A stretch of 64,000 nucleotides of DNA from Pseudoalteromonas sp. MSK9-3 (lineage in GTDB: Bacteria; Pseudomonadota; Gammaproteobacteria; Enterobacterales; Alteromonadaceae), in the NCBI RefSeq assembly GCF_003590335.1, contig NZ_MIET01000034.1, forward strand, positions 62,001 through 126,000. The letters are read 5' to 3'. The first letter of the stretch is position 1. Each line of letters opens with the position of its first letter. Under the pieces are notes generated by a model. That model was not told the origin of the DNA, made no database searches, and saw only the letters and a list, made by a program, of their open reading frames with translations. Of the stretch, positions 1 to 8,115 are shown piece after piece. A program made the position numbers and the translations under genes.

Positions 1-1022
1 CAATATATAGCAATGTTGCTGTTAAAGATAATTATCTTTATATTCCAGTAGCTCTTGAGAATGGGCGCTTTGCAATCACGCCTTACAACATAAGTAATCC
101 GGCTGAGCCCGTGGAATTACCAAGTGTTGAAGTGGGTCGCAGTACTGCCACTGCCACATTACATATTGATGGCAATTACTTGATAGCAATCGGCTCTCAA
201 GGGGCTTTACTCGATATTTCTGTACCTGAAAAGCCCGCGATGGTTGATGAGAATTTAGATATCAGTACCAATGGTATTGGCGCCGGTTTTGAGAATGATT
301 TGTTTACGGTACCTATGAATAGCGCAGGGCGTTTACAACGCTCTTGCATAAATTTTGCGCCACAACAAGGTGATTTGACGCTGAATTTAGATGAGGATGG
401 TCAAACGATGACCGCCCTTTCGCCATCAGATAATGAAAACGATAGTGTCACGTTTAGTATTCTTGATGAGCCAACAAAGGGTACTGTTACAATTCAAGAC
501 AATATCAGTTTAAGCTATGTAGGAGCGGGTAACGCCAATGGTACCGATACCGCGAAGCTATTGGTAACGGATGCTCACGGTGGCGCGAGTGAATTTAACT
601 TAACAATCAATATAAAGCCCATCAATGATGCACCTTTATTTAATGACCAACCTGTCACTCTGTTAGTTGGATTAGGCCAAACGAAGCGTGTTGCACTTGA
701 TGTGACAGATGTTGATGGTGATAAGTTAACCTTTGAAATTACCGATCAAGCTACGCTAGGTAGTGCCGATGTTGATAGCCAGGGTGTTGTAACATATGCA
801 CCTAACACCAGCACCGCAGGTACAGATAGCTTTGTTGTGATGGTATCTGATGCAGTAGGGGTGACGGCAAGGAAAAAAGTCAATGTGACTATTTCCACTC
901 AGCCAGTTGCAACCACGCCAATTGCAACGGGTAACAGTAATGACAGTAGCGGCGGCACGGTAAGCTGGTTTTATTTAGTTGGATTGTTGCTCGTTGGTAT
1001 GCAACGACGCTATACACTTTAA
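1..1022 (+). CDS. Surface protein with LVIVD-like and cadherin-like repeats and GlyGly-CTERM tail (5' partial)
   Basis: The frame is open from the window edge (codons start at base 3), so the N-terminus lies outside. The visible part begins with a beta-propeller-like stretch of the LVIVD type (DNYLYIPV, NYLIAIGSQGALLDIS). Two cadherin-like/bacterial Ig modules follow, carrying the linker NDAP and the calcium-type DVDGD motif. The C-terminus is a Ser/Gly stretch (DSSGGT), a hydrophobic helix and the basic end QRR. That is the pattern of a GlyGly-CTERM sorting signal, which in this family is cleaved by rhombosortase after type II secretion. Role inferred: exported or surface-attached adhesive protein. 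A hairpin terminator follows at 1038-1068. The repeat assignment is less certain than the CTERM call. Confidence 0.8.
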   Translation, partial: IYSNVAVKDNYLYIPVALENGRFAITPYNISNPAEPVELPSVEVGRSTATATLHIDGNYLIAIGSQGALLDISVPEKPAMVDENLDISTNGIGAGFENDLFTVPMNSAGRLQRSCINFAPQQGDLTLNLDEDGQTMTALSPSDNENDSVTFSILDEPTKGTVTIQDNISLSYVGAGNANGTDTAKLLVTDAHGGASEFNLTINIKPINDAPLFNDQPVTLLVGLGQTKRVALDVTDVDGDKLTFEITDQATLGSADVDSQGVVTYAPNTSTAGTDSFVVMVSDAVGVTARKKVNVTISTQPVATTPIATGNSNDSSGGTVSWFYLVGLLLVGMQRRYTL

Positions 1023-1037
1023 TTTAATGTTGAGTAG

Positions 1038-1068
1038 TAATTCAGGCTTAAAGCCGAGGTCTGAATTA
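1038..1068 (+). terminator. Hairpin terminator after the surface protein
   Basis: The arms TAATTCAG and CTGAATTA (8 bp) enclose an inner GGCTT/AAGCC stem. The sequence TTTTATTTT follows a few bases later. It lies 16 bp after the stop codon. Confidence 0.55.
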
Positions 1069-1078
1069 CGCTTTTATT

Positions 1079-1142
1079 TTGGCTTGCCACTGACTTTGCT
1101 GGCAGGCCAATCAATGCCTTTTTTGACACTATTGTCAAAAAA
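1079..1142. repeat. Two strong consecutive inverted repeats
   Basis: The first has arms TTGGCTTGCCA and TGGCAGGCCAA (1079-1089 and 1100-1110; 11 pairs with one G-T). The second has arms TTTTTTGACA and TGTCAAAAAA (1119-1128 and 1133-1142; loop CTAT). With the terminator at 1038 they make three hairpins in 105 bp. No coding sequence is recognised here. The second could act as a bidirectional terminator. Confidence 0.6.
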
Positions 1143-1162
1143 TAAAATCGAGCCTAGCTTAT

Positions 1163-1202
1163 TGTTTTACTGTTTTACTGTTTTACTGTTTTACTATTTT
1201 AC
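1163..1202. repeat. Octanucleotide tandem repeat
   Basis: Four perfect copies of TGTTTTAC (1163-1194) are followed by one variant TATTTTAC (1195-1202). The array lies in non-coding DNA between the surface-protein gene and the TetR remnant. Copy number of such arrays can vary by replication slippage, but no gene is obviously controlled by it. Confidence 0.85.
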
Positions 1203-1274
1203 TATATTAACGGGTAATAGAACTCATTAAAAAGCAAGTTGTTAGAGGCTAAAGTTAGCGCTTACTTGTTATTT

Positions 1275-1640
1275 TTAAGGCTGATACCGTGCAACGAACA
1301 TCATCACCGTTTCTTCAATTGCTCGGTTCATTGCCGTGTCACTGACCTCTTCAAAGCCATAAAGTAGTGGATAAAAAGTGAATGATTTTAATTGATATAC
1401 AAATTGCTTTGCTGCGTAGTCAGCATCTGTGATTTTGAGGCCACTTCTTGCGTGGCAATGTCGGTTAATTGGGCTTGTATCGGGCGAGTACTGTCAAACT
1501 CTATAGTACTGACATTGCAGACCTTTTTAAACATTCTTTCTAAAATCGCATGAAACAGTACCTTTTTTGAGGCAAAATGATCATAGACGGTGCGCTTAGA
1601 TCCCCCTGCATGACGCGACACTGTATCCATACTCGTTTGG
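1275..1640 (-). pseudogene. TetR-family regulator remnant (5' truncated, frameshifted)
   Basis: Read on the minus strand from about 1636, the frame starts inside the TetR DNA-binding domain (TSMDTVSRHAGGSKRTVYDHF, then a KKVLFHAILERMF segment) and runs into a ligand-domain fragment. Near 1430-1445 the frame is broken. A second frame resumes with ITDADYAAKQFVYQLKSF and later FEEVSDTAMNRAIEE, and ends at the TAA at 1275-1277. Short sequence also appears to be missing at the break. The first helix of the HTH is lost where this remnant meets the divergent MBL remnant. Family assignment is good; the gene is clearly non-functional. Confidence 0.8.
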
Positions 1641-2292
1641 TCTAGTCCGTATTGATAAAGTCATCATTTCGCATAATCATTATGACCACTTAGACAAGGC
1701 GGTTCGTGCGCTGGCATATAAAACCGCTCAGTTCTTGGTACCGTTAGGGGTAGAAGGTGACTTAGTTGCATGGGGCATTGATAAGCAAAAAATCACGTCA
1801 TTTGACTGGTGGCAAGAGCTAAATACTGAAGAGGTCTTAGTGGCATTCACGCCAACGCAGCATTTTTCAGGACGCGGCCTAAGCGATGCCAATACCACGC
1901 TATGGGGCTCGTGGGTGATTAAAACGAACGATGAAAGTCTCTATTTTAGCGGCGATTCTTGATACTTTTCAGGGTTTAAAAGCATCGGTGATAAATATGG
2001 GCCTTTTGATTATACCCTCATAGAAACCGGTGCTTATGATAAAAATTGGGCCGATGTACATATGACTCCAGAGCAATCAGTACAAGCACACATTGATTTG
2101 CAAGGAAAGGTGATGATCCCCATTCACAATGGTACCTTCGATTTGGCGTTTCACGCGTGGTACGAGCCATTAGAGCGAGCGCTGAGTGCCGCGGACAAAC
2201 AGTCAGTTGTACTAAATACACCGATTATAGGTGCGGTGATCACCGTAGGGGATTGTGAACAGCAAAGCACTCGCTGGTGGCGAACTTTGTAG
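1641..2292 (+). pseudogene. MBL-fold metallo-hydrolase remnant (RomA/NAPE-PLD-like)
   Basis: The frame enters at about 1642 already inside the protein: IDKVIISHNHYDHLD carries the HxHxDH metal motif of metallo-beta-lactamase folds. It continues through TPTQHFSGRG and WGSWVI to SGDS, where an in-frame TGA (1960-1962) replaces the Gly expected in the GDSGYF motif. The same frame then resumes with YFSGFKSIG and runs through ADVHMTPEQSVQAH and MIPIHNGTFDLAFHAW to a natural-looking end at 2292. The N-terminal part and start codon are missing. The family has NAPE-PLD-like phosphodiesterases and RomA-type proteins. This copy has one nonsense codon and a 5' deletion and should be inactive. Confidence 0.85.
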
Positions 2293-2439
2293 GCATTTTG
2301 CACAACAAAAGGCCGTTGCCCAAGCACAAGAGTTATCAGAAAGTTTGCAACTTCAGTATGTCCGACTAAAGTAAATAAATTGTAACTAGTGGTGTTTTTG
2401 CACTAGATGCAATTAAATGACAACAGTTAAGGACACATA
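2293..2439. other. Intergenic, possible further gene debris
   Basis: The first 80 bp contain a short frame (about 26 codons, ending at a TAA near 2374) reading HFAQQKAVAQAQELSE. It faintly resembles the coiled-coil part of TolC-type efflux proteins, which is too little to name. The rest is leader of the next gene, with AAGGA six bases before its ATG. Confidence 0.3.
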
Positions 2440-4107
2440 ATGAAAATAATGACTCGAATATTTACGGTATTATGGGTGGCTCTATTTAGCACGCTGCTTA
2501 TAAGCCTTCATGCCAATGCAGCGTCACATTTGCCTATACTTGATTGGCTGAGTAAGCCGCAGGAGTTGCTCCTTCCTCGCTCAGAACACTTTACCATTGA
2601 CGATTCTATTGAGATCACAACAGAAGATGGATTAAATCTAAAAGCAAATATATTTGTCCCGACGCAATTAGATGAAAAAGCCCCTGCGGTGATATTTATT
2701 AATAGCTGGGCACTTAATGAGTACCAGTATATTAAGCAAGCCGCTTATTTGGCTGAACGTGGGTATATTGTACTGAGCTATGCAACGCGAGGCTTTGGTG
2801 GCTCTGAAGGGGTGGTTGATACCGCTGGGCCTAACGATATTGCTGATTACCGCAAGGTCATAGACTTTCTAATTGATAACTATCCCGTAGATGTAAATGC
2901 GATTGGGACGGGCGGCATATCGTATGGTTCAGGCATTAGTTTAATTGGAGCGGCACAAGACAGCCGGGTAAAAGCTGTGGCTGCGTTAAGTAGCTGGGGC
3001 AGTCTGGTTGATTCACTGTATGGCAACCAGTCGCCGCGACTTGCTTGGGGCGAGATATTAACGTTGTCTGGTCAATTAACCGGTAATCTTGATGTGAATG
3101 TGCCACGTTACTGGGAGGCAATAAAGTCTCACGATGAAAGTACATTACCGGAGGTCATTGACTGGGCGTTAGTGCGCTCTCCCTCAGAATATATTGATAA
3201 GTTAAATGCCAATGGCACAGCCATCTATTTAGCGAAAAGCTATGGTGATAATTTATTTCAGCCGAATAGTTTAATGACCCTATTTGAGCAATTAACCACC
3301 CCGAAATACATCGATTTGCTGCCAGGCACCCATGGTACTGCTGAGGTTTTACCTGATCTATTGGGGATCGGAGAGAATCTTGTATGGGAAAATGTATACC
3401 ACTGGTTTGATTTACACTTAAAGCAACAGCCAAATAGGTTACCCAGTGATAAACCCATCAATATGAAAGTAAAGTTTAGTGATGGTACTGACCAGTTTAC
3501 TTCATTATCGGACACTAAAATTGCAACACAGCGATATTTCTTACACCCAAGAACATGGTTTGATAATGGGGATTTAGAGGTAACGCCGTATGGCGTATCA
3601 CAGAGTAAAGACAATACCTTAAATGCTTGGGCTGGCACCTTATTTACCACCAGCATCCCTGTACTCTCGCAGTTATTGGAGCAGCTGGAGGTTCCTGTAT
3701 ACAGTCACATATATGCGGCTTCAAATATACGTGGAATTTATTATCAATCGCCAAAAGCAGTGACCAAGATGAAAATAAGAGGCAATCCCTCAGTGAGTTT
3801 ATATGTACAGCCGCATGCAGAGCAGGCTCAGATAGTTGCTTACTTATATGATATGAATGTACTTGGCACGGCGAAGCTTATTACTCATGGTGTGTATACA
3901 CTCCCAAAAGCTGAGGCGGGTGAAGTTATTAAACTAGATATAGAAATGGCGACCACCGCTTATGATGTCCCTCAAGGCCATCGCGTTGTACTGGCGCTTG
4001 ATACACAAGATCCACAATATAAAAAGCCAAACAGTCGGGCGTATTACATTGATATTGAATACGGCAATGGCAGAGAATCTGAGCTAACAATTCCCTTTAC
4101 ACGATAA
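2440..4107 (+). CDS. Secreted CocE/NonD-family alpha/beta hydrolase (S15-type)
   Basis: Protein of 555 residues with an N-terminal signal peptide (hydrophobic core about 7-22, likely cut after ANA). An alpha/beta-hydrolase domain follows: RGFGGSEG at about 117, nucleophile elbow GGISYGSG with Ser161, and a GTHGT segment near 298 that probably supplies the catalytic His. From about residue 340 the protein matches the jelly-roll C-terminal domain of the X-Pro dipeptidyl-peptidase/CocE family, with the ending segment YDVPQGHRVVLALDTQDPQY. Family members hydrolyse esters, amides or X-Pro peptides, so the substrate here cannot be read from sequence. An AAGGA sits six bases before the ATG. It is monocistronic and convergent with the phospholipase-like gene. 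Confidence 0.85.
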   Translation: MKIMTRIFTVLWVALFSTLLISLHANAASHLPILDWLSKPQELLLPRSEHFTIDDSIEITTEDGLNLKANIFVPTQLDEKAPAVIFINSWALNEYQYIKQAAYLAERGYIVLSYATRGFGGSEGVVDTAGPNDIADYRKVIDFLIDNYPVDVNAIGTGGISYGSGISLIGAAQDSRVKAVAALSSWGSLVDSLYGNQSPRLAWGEILTLSGQLTGNLDVNVPRYWEAIKSHDESTLPEVIDWALVRSPSEYIDKLNANGTAIYLAKSYGDNLFQPNSLMTLFEQLTTPKYIDLLPGTHGTAEVLPDLLGIGENLVWENVYHWFDLHLKQQPNRLPSDKPINMKVKFSDGTDQFTSLSDTKIATQRYFLHPRTWFDNGDLEVTPYGVSQSKDNTLNAWAGTLFTTSIPVLSQLLEQLEVPVYSHIYAASNIRGIYYQSPKAVTKMKIRGNPSVSLYVQPHAEQAQIVAYLYDMNVLGTAKLITHGVYTLPKAEAGEVIKLDIEMATTAYDVPQGHRVVLALDTQDPQYKKPNSRAYYIDIEYGNGRESELTIPFTR

Positions 4108-4205
4108 TAGCGTCGTAGCAGGTTTCGCTGACTTAATAAGTCACACGCGGTGCAAAGGGGAGCGCTTTTGTTGCGTGATTTATAACAGGCGTTATTGCAT
4201 TAAAT

Positions 4206-4255
4206 CATGTGACTGCTTTGTAAGCTTTGAATGCCTTTTATACAGCAGCCACATG
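4206..4255. terminator. Possible terminator between convergent genes
   Basis: The arms CATGTGACTGCT and AGCAGCCACATG pair with one mismatch around a 26-nt loop. TGTTTTTG follows on the plus strand. The long loop makes it only a weak candidate. Confidence 0.3.
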
Positions 4256-4319
4256 TGTTTTTGAGCTTGTGTTAGGTGATACCCAGCATCAGTAAGTTAT
4301 TCATACTTCGCGCAATGAT

Positions 4320-5609
4320 TTACGGAACTTGCCAATCAGTAGGTGGTTTTTTCCACGTCAGTGACTTCCAGCGCCAGTTATAGGGCATTTTTATATAAGG
4401 GTCGTATGCGTCTTCATAACCGCGCTGCGCTTCAATATTATATAAACATTGGCGGCGCTCTTCGGTGAGTTGTGCTACGCGTTCTAGCTGATCTGTGGTA
4501 CCCACTTTTAACTCAGTCATACAGGCGTGTTGTGTTTTACCTGTCCCAATATCTGTGGGAGCTAACACATAGGTGTGATCACGATGTTGTTGGTTTTGAT
4601 ACCAAGTGAGCATTGCTTGGGCATCAAACGATAACCAATTATCAACCAATAATTGCGCTTCTGTGCGGGCATAGCTTTCTCGTTGTGTACCTTCTACTGC
4701 CATTGTGCGAATAAAAGCGGCCCACAAGTCTTTACTCGCCTCCAATGCGACCAAAGCGACAGGCTTCATATTACTGGCTTTATAGGAAGACCAACCAAGT
4801 TGTTTACGAGTGTGCTTTTTCCAAATAACATCACCGCTGTCAAAATTCACAATATCGGCGGTATCATGTGTATGTTGTTCAGCCCCTTGAGAACACAAAT
4901 AGGCTTTAACTTGCCAAATTTTTTCGTAGTTGTCTTGGGCTAATCGGACGGTATGCTCTGGACTAAAAGCATCTTGAAATAGGTGTACTGCTCGGCCGAA
5001 TAAGAAATAGTTATGGTCAACGTCAGTTTTTGCTGAATAACCTCCTCCATCCCATACTTTTATGCTTTTTTCGTCCGCCATTGCGGCGTTGACAAAGTGA
5101 TTAATAAAGCGGCTTTGTGCACGATAAGCGGCGTTTACGCCGCCCTCACCTCCGACATCGTCATAACGGCGCATAAAGTGATCTTGCTGCAATTGTGCTG
5201 GTTCTTGCGATACGGCATTAAAGCAGTTCGGACCCGTAGGATCAGCGCTGGCATTGGTGACGTTAAACCCTGCAATATCGACCCATCGCTCGCCAATAAT
5301 AGCCGAATAAATAGCATGGTATTTGGGTTGATATTTTTTATTGTTATTAAGTTCAGCTTTAATGTCCATAACTTCGCTCGAGGCGTTAGCGATGTGTACT
5401 TTTTTAGCTAAACCAAGCTGCCAGTGTTGGCGCGGATCATCAGGGTCGGGTTCAATAATGTGTTCAGCACCGAGTACCTCTAGAGCTGCTGTTCTGGTTA
5501 ACCACTCATGCCCCATGGGCATCGCGCCACCGCCACCTAATTGGGTAAATGCACTGGATGTAGTGGTTGTGAGCAAGATAATACATGCACTGAGCTTTTT
5601 GATTCTCAT
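4320..5609 (-). CDS. Secreted zinc-dependent phospholipase C-like protein
   Basis: Protein of 429 residues with signal peptide (cut probably near SSAFT). Residues that fit the all-helical zinc phospholipase C/P1 nuclease superfamily are the N-terminal GHEWLTRTA (His34) and the segment FGRAVHLFQDAFSPEHT (His209, Asp213, His219). The latter is the usual metal-ligand helix of this group; other metal-binding histidines are plausible at 144 and 199. The C-terminal third has no recognised motif and several Cys. Role inferred: hydrolysis of phospholipid or another phosphodiester outside the cytoplasm; phosphatase or nuclease activity cannot be excluded. The start has a good AAAGGA upstream, and the leader contains a hairpin (5627-5646). 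Monocistronic. Confidence 0.75.
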   Translation of the reverse strand: MRIKKLSACIILLTTTTSSAFTQLGGGGAMPMGHEWLTRTAALEVLGAEHIIEPDPDDPRQHWQLGLAKKVHIANASSEVMDIKAELNNNKKYQPKYHAIYSAIIGERWVDIAGFNVTNASADPTGPNCFNAVSQEPAQLQQDHFMRRYDDVGGEGGVNAAYRAQSRFINHFVNAAMADEKSIKVWDGGGYSAKTDVDHNYFLFGRAVHLFQDAFSPEHTVRLAQDNYEKIWQVKAYLCSQGAEQHTHDTADIVNFDSGDVIWKKHTRKQLGWSSYKASNMKPVALVALEASKDLWAAFIRTMAVEGTQRESYARTEAQLLVDNWLSFDAQAMLTWYQNQQHRDHTYVLAPTDIGTGKTQHACMTELKVGTTDQLERVAQLTEERRQCLYNIEAQRGYEDAYDPYIKMPYNWRWKSLTWKKPPTDWQVP

Positions 5610-6118
5610 ACTATTCCTTTATGGTATTCAGCATGTTTATGCTGAAATATTGTTGTTGTCATATGAAGAGGTCGGACAAGTTAATTTATTTACCTTTATT
5701 TTGCAAGTTTGTAAATCTATGTGGTTTTTTGGCGCTAATGCGAGGGGGGAATTTACTTTTAAGGTGGAAGCTAATAATTGAAAGGGCTGAGAGGTGAAAT
5801 TTGCAAGTCATCATGCACAATCGCCCATATCATTGAATTTAGTTCTGCAAATTAAGGGAAGTGCTATTGGCTAGTTTGCAATGGTAGATATCATATTATT
5901 TTTAATACACTTAATTTTTTGGATTGAGTGTATGAAAGGTTTTCAGTCCTTTGGTTAGCCTTTTGAAAGCGGAGGCACGCTATTTATCATTTTTGTTTAC
6001 TGATGTGGCAAATTAGGCGCATTTTGTACAAAACTTACTATGTGTTTTGCGCTAGAGTAGGAAGCCCGGTGCATAAAGCTGCCTAGCCAATCAACTTCAA
6101 GGGGGCCTTGGACTTATC
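5610..6118. other. Divergent intergenic region (509 bp) with hairpins
   Basis: No gene is seen. One perfect 8-bp dyad (TTCAGCAT/ATGCTGAA, 5627-5646, loop GTTT) lies in the leader of the phospholipase-like gene. A second dyad (TACACTTAAT/ATTGAGTGTA, 5906-5932, one G-T pair) lies mid-region. The araC ribosome site AAGGGGG (6099-6105) is part of a small CAAGG/CCTTG dyad, 13 bases before the ATG. Confidence 0.6.
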
Positions 6119-6967
6119 ATGAGCAGTAAAACTGAAATTGCAGATTTTGCCTATGCTACAGAATTAGGGGGAGTTGAGTTACTTAACGCTACTTATACAA
6201 AACAAACCTTCTCTCGTCATAGCCATGAAGGGTATACCATTGGTGTTATTGAGTCAGGGGCCCAACGCTTTTACCGCACTGGCGGAAATCATATTGCGCC
6301 TCAGCACAGTATTATACTTGTGAATGCCGATGAGGTTCACAACGGTTGTTCAGCAACCGAGCACGGGTGGGCATATCGTGCTATGTATCCAACTCCTGAA
6401 GTATTTGAAACCATTAGTCGCGAACTAGGGGTAATACATGGTGCGCCTTATTTTCCAGATGCGGTGGTGAATGATCCACAGTTAGCGGAGTTACTGAGGA
6501 TGATGTTTACGACATTAGATACGTCGGGTAATCGCCTAGTTAGGGAGTCTTTACTTTACACTTCATTGGCTAAATTGGTTGCGCGACATGGTCGCTCTAC
6601 TAAAAAAGGCGAGCGGTATAGCAGCGCTAATGTGTCGTTGCTGTTGGTTAAACAGTTTTTGGATGAACACCCAGAGTCCAATATTTCATTACAAGAACTT
6701 TCAGTCTTAGCAGGTATTAGCGCATGTCATTTGTTACGCGAGTTTCAAAAGCAATTTGGCTTGCCGCCACATACCTATCAAATTCAAGCGCGATTGAGGC
6801 ATGCTAAAGGGTTGTTGCGTCAAGGCAATAATCAACTTGATGTCGCACTTGCATGTGGTTTTCATGACCAAAGCCATTTTCACCGACACTTCAAACGTAC
6901 CATGGGGGTGACGCCCGGGCATTATGCTAAGGCTGTGAGCTGCAATAACGTACAAGTTATTTATTAG
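6119..6967 (+). CDS. AraC-family transcriptional regulator
   Basis: Protein of 282 residues. The N-terminal half is a cupin-type AraC effector-binding domain (HSHEGYTIGVIESGAQRF, then GDEVHN-like NADEVHNG). The C-terminal 100 residues hold the two AraC helix-turn-helix motifs (LQELSVLAGISACHLLREF and LDVALACGFHDQSHFHRHF, ending GVTPGHY). It sits 40 bp upstream of azlCD in the same direction, so it probably controls that exporter in response to a small molecule, perhaps an amino acid; this is inference from context. The start is the only reasonable ATG. The ribosome site is a G-run 13 bases upstream, embedded in a small dyad, so translation may be weak. Confidence 0.9.
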   Translation: MSSKTEIADFAYATELGGVELLNATYTKQTFSRHSHEGYTIGVIESGAQRFYRTGGNHIAPQHSIILVNADEVHNGCSATEHGWAYRAMYPTPEVFETISRELGVIHGAPYFPDAVVNDPQLAELLRMMFTTLDTSGNRLVRESLLYTSLAKLVARHGRSTKKGERYSSANVSLLLVKQFLDEHPESNISLQELSVLAGISACHLLREFQKQFGLPPHTYQIQARLRHAKGLLRQGNNQLDVALACGFHDQSHFHRHFKRTMGVTPGHYAKAVSCNNVQVIY

Positions 6968-7007
6968 CGCATAGGGTAGGGTATTTCTATCATTCAATGA
7001 GGTAATA

Positions 7008-7754
7008 ATGATGAAAATGCTTGGTTTTAGAATGCACAGTTCAGAAAGTCATAATAAATATGGTTCACTCATGCGTGGTGCCCTGGCTGTTTTGCCGCTG
7101 GCACTGGCTGTGGTGCCGTGGGGGATACTTGCGGGCTCTTATGCGATTGAGGTTGGACTAACATGGCTAGAGGCACAGGCCATGTCAGCTGTCGTGTTTG
7201 CCGGCGCGGCGCAGCTCGCAGCATTGGGTATGTTGGCATCTGGCATTGGCGCTGTGGGTATTTTGCTTACGACCGTTTTGATCACGGCTCGGCACATACT
7301 CTATAGTTTATCAATGCGTCCTTCATTACACACATTACCTACACGATGGCGAATTGCTTTAGGCTTTTTACTGACCGATGAGATGTTTGCCATTGTGATG
7401 GCCGATAAGTTTAAAAGCTTTAAGGCTGATCCCTGGTTTGCCTTGGGAGTCGGTGGTTGCTTTTATATTGCATGGAATCTTGCAACGGCGCTGGGTATTG
7501 TGCTTGGCACGTCCATGCCTCAGCTACATAGCTTAGGGCTAGACTTTGCCATTGTAGCGACGTTTATCGCGTTGATTGTGCCTAGTATTAAAACGTTTCC
7601 CATCTTGGTATGTGTTGCCGTTGCGGCGTATAGCGCCGTTGTTTTTGCGCTTTTGCAGTGGCAGGTGGGTTTATTGCTATCTTCTGTGCTCGGTATGTTG
7701 GCAGGGTACATAACTGAAGTTGCGTATAAAAATAAAAGGAGGGAAGAGTTATGA
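7008..7754 (+). CDS. azlC: AzlC-family branched-chain amino acid export subunit
   Basis: Protein of 248 residues with about six to seven hydrophobic segments starting at residue 24. It has the family signature region around GAAQLAAL and a TARHILYSLSM segment, followed by the ELTDE-like LLTDEMFAIV. AzlC with its small partner AzlD forms an exporter of branched-chain amino acids or analogues in the cytoplasmic membrane. Two ATGs in tandem (7008 and 7011) follow a GAGG, and either may be used. The stop overlaps the azlD start by 4 bp, so the two are translationally coupled. The AraC gene just upstream is the likely regulator. Substrate specificity is not visible. Confidence 0.9.
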   Translation: MMKMLGFRMHSSESHNKYGSLMRGALAVLPLALAVVPWGILAGSYAIEVGLTWLEAQAMSAVVFAGAAQLAALGMLASGIGAVGILLTTVLITARHILYSLSMRPSLHTLPTRWRIALGFLLTDEMFAIVMADKFKSFKADPWFALGVGGCFYIAWNLATALGIVLGTSMPQLHSLGLDFAIVATFIALIVPSIKTFPILVCVAVAAYSAVVFALLQWQVGLLLSSVLGMLAGYITEVAYKNKRREEL

Positions 7755-8053
7755 GCTGGGCTCTTTTATTCGCTATGGCAGCGATTATCTTTATCAGTCG
7801 TTACGTGTTCTTAGAGCCTAGGCTACCTTTGGTGCTTAGCCCTAACATTCAGCGGTTACTAACCTACTCTGCACCTGCGGTATTGAGTGCGATTGCTGCA
7901 CCTTTGGTCTTTATTGACGGTGAGCAATTACATATTGGGCTGCAAAGTCGTTACTTTATTGGCGCAGTAGTCGCATGTTTACTCATTGTGTTAACTCGTA
8001 ATACCTTAGTGACGGTGCTTGGTAGTATGGGGCTATTTTTCTTTGTGTTATAA
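7751..8053 (+). CDS. azlD: AzlD-domain small membrane partner of AzlC
   Basis: Protein of 100 residues made almost entirely of three to four membrane segments. It matches the AzlD family in size and in the pattern FISRYVFLEPRLPLVLSPNIQRLLTYSAPAVLSAI. It overlaps azlC by the four bases ATGA, and a GGAGGGAAGAG lies just ahead of its start. AzlD is required with AzlC for amino acid export. It is the last gene of the unit: a strong hairpin terminator follows at 8073-8112. Confidence 0.9.
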   Translation: MSWALLFAMAAIIFISRYVFLEPRLPLVLSPNIQRLLTYSAPAVLSAIAAPLVFIDGEQLHIGLQSRYFIGAVVACLLIVLTRNTLVTVLGSMGLFFFVL

Positions 8054-8072
8054 ACCCACTGATGAGTAAAAG

Positions 8073-8112
8073 AAAAGGTGAGTTACTACCCTAAAGTAGT
8101 TCCTCACCTTTT
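8073..8112. terminator. Bidirectional terminator between azlD and phaC
   Basis: The outer arms AAAAGGTGAG and CTCACCTTTT (10 bp) enclose an inner ACTAC/GTAGT stem. A-rich and T-rich flanks suit termination from both convergent genes. Confidence 0.8.
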
Positions 8113-8115
8113 GGG

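Noticed and set aside
1960..1962. In-frame TGA read as selenocysteine
   Set aside because: The family has Gly here, no SECIS-like hairpin was seen directly downstream, and the gene is 5' truncated anyway.
2293..2376. Fragment resembling a TolC-type efflux protein
   Set aside because: About 26 codons with generic coiled-coil composition; too little for a family call.
5741..5830. Possible small plus-strand gene between the phospholipase-like and araC genes
   Set aside because: No start with ribosome site and no codon pattern; the open frame there is an extension of the antisense of the phospholipase-like gene.
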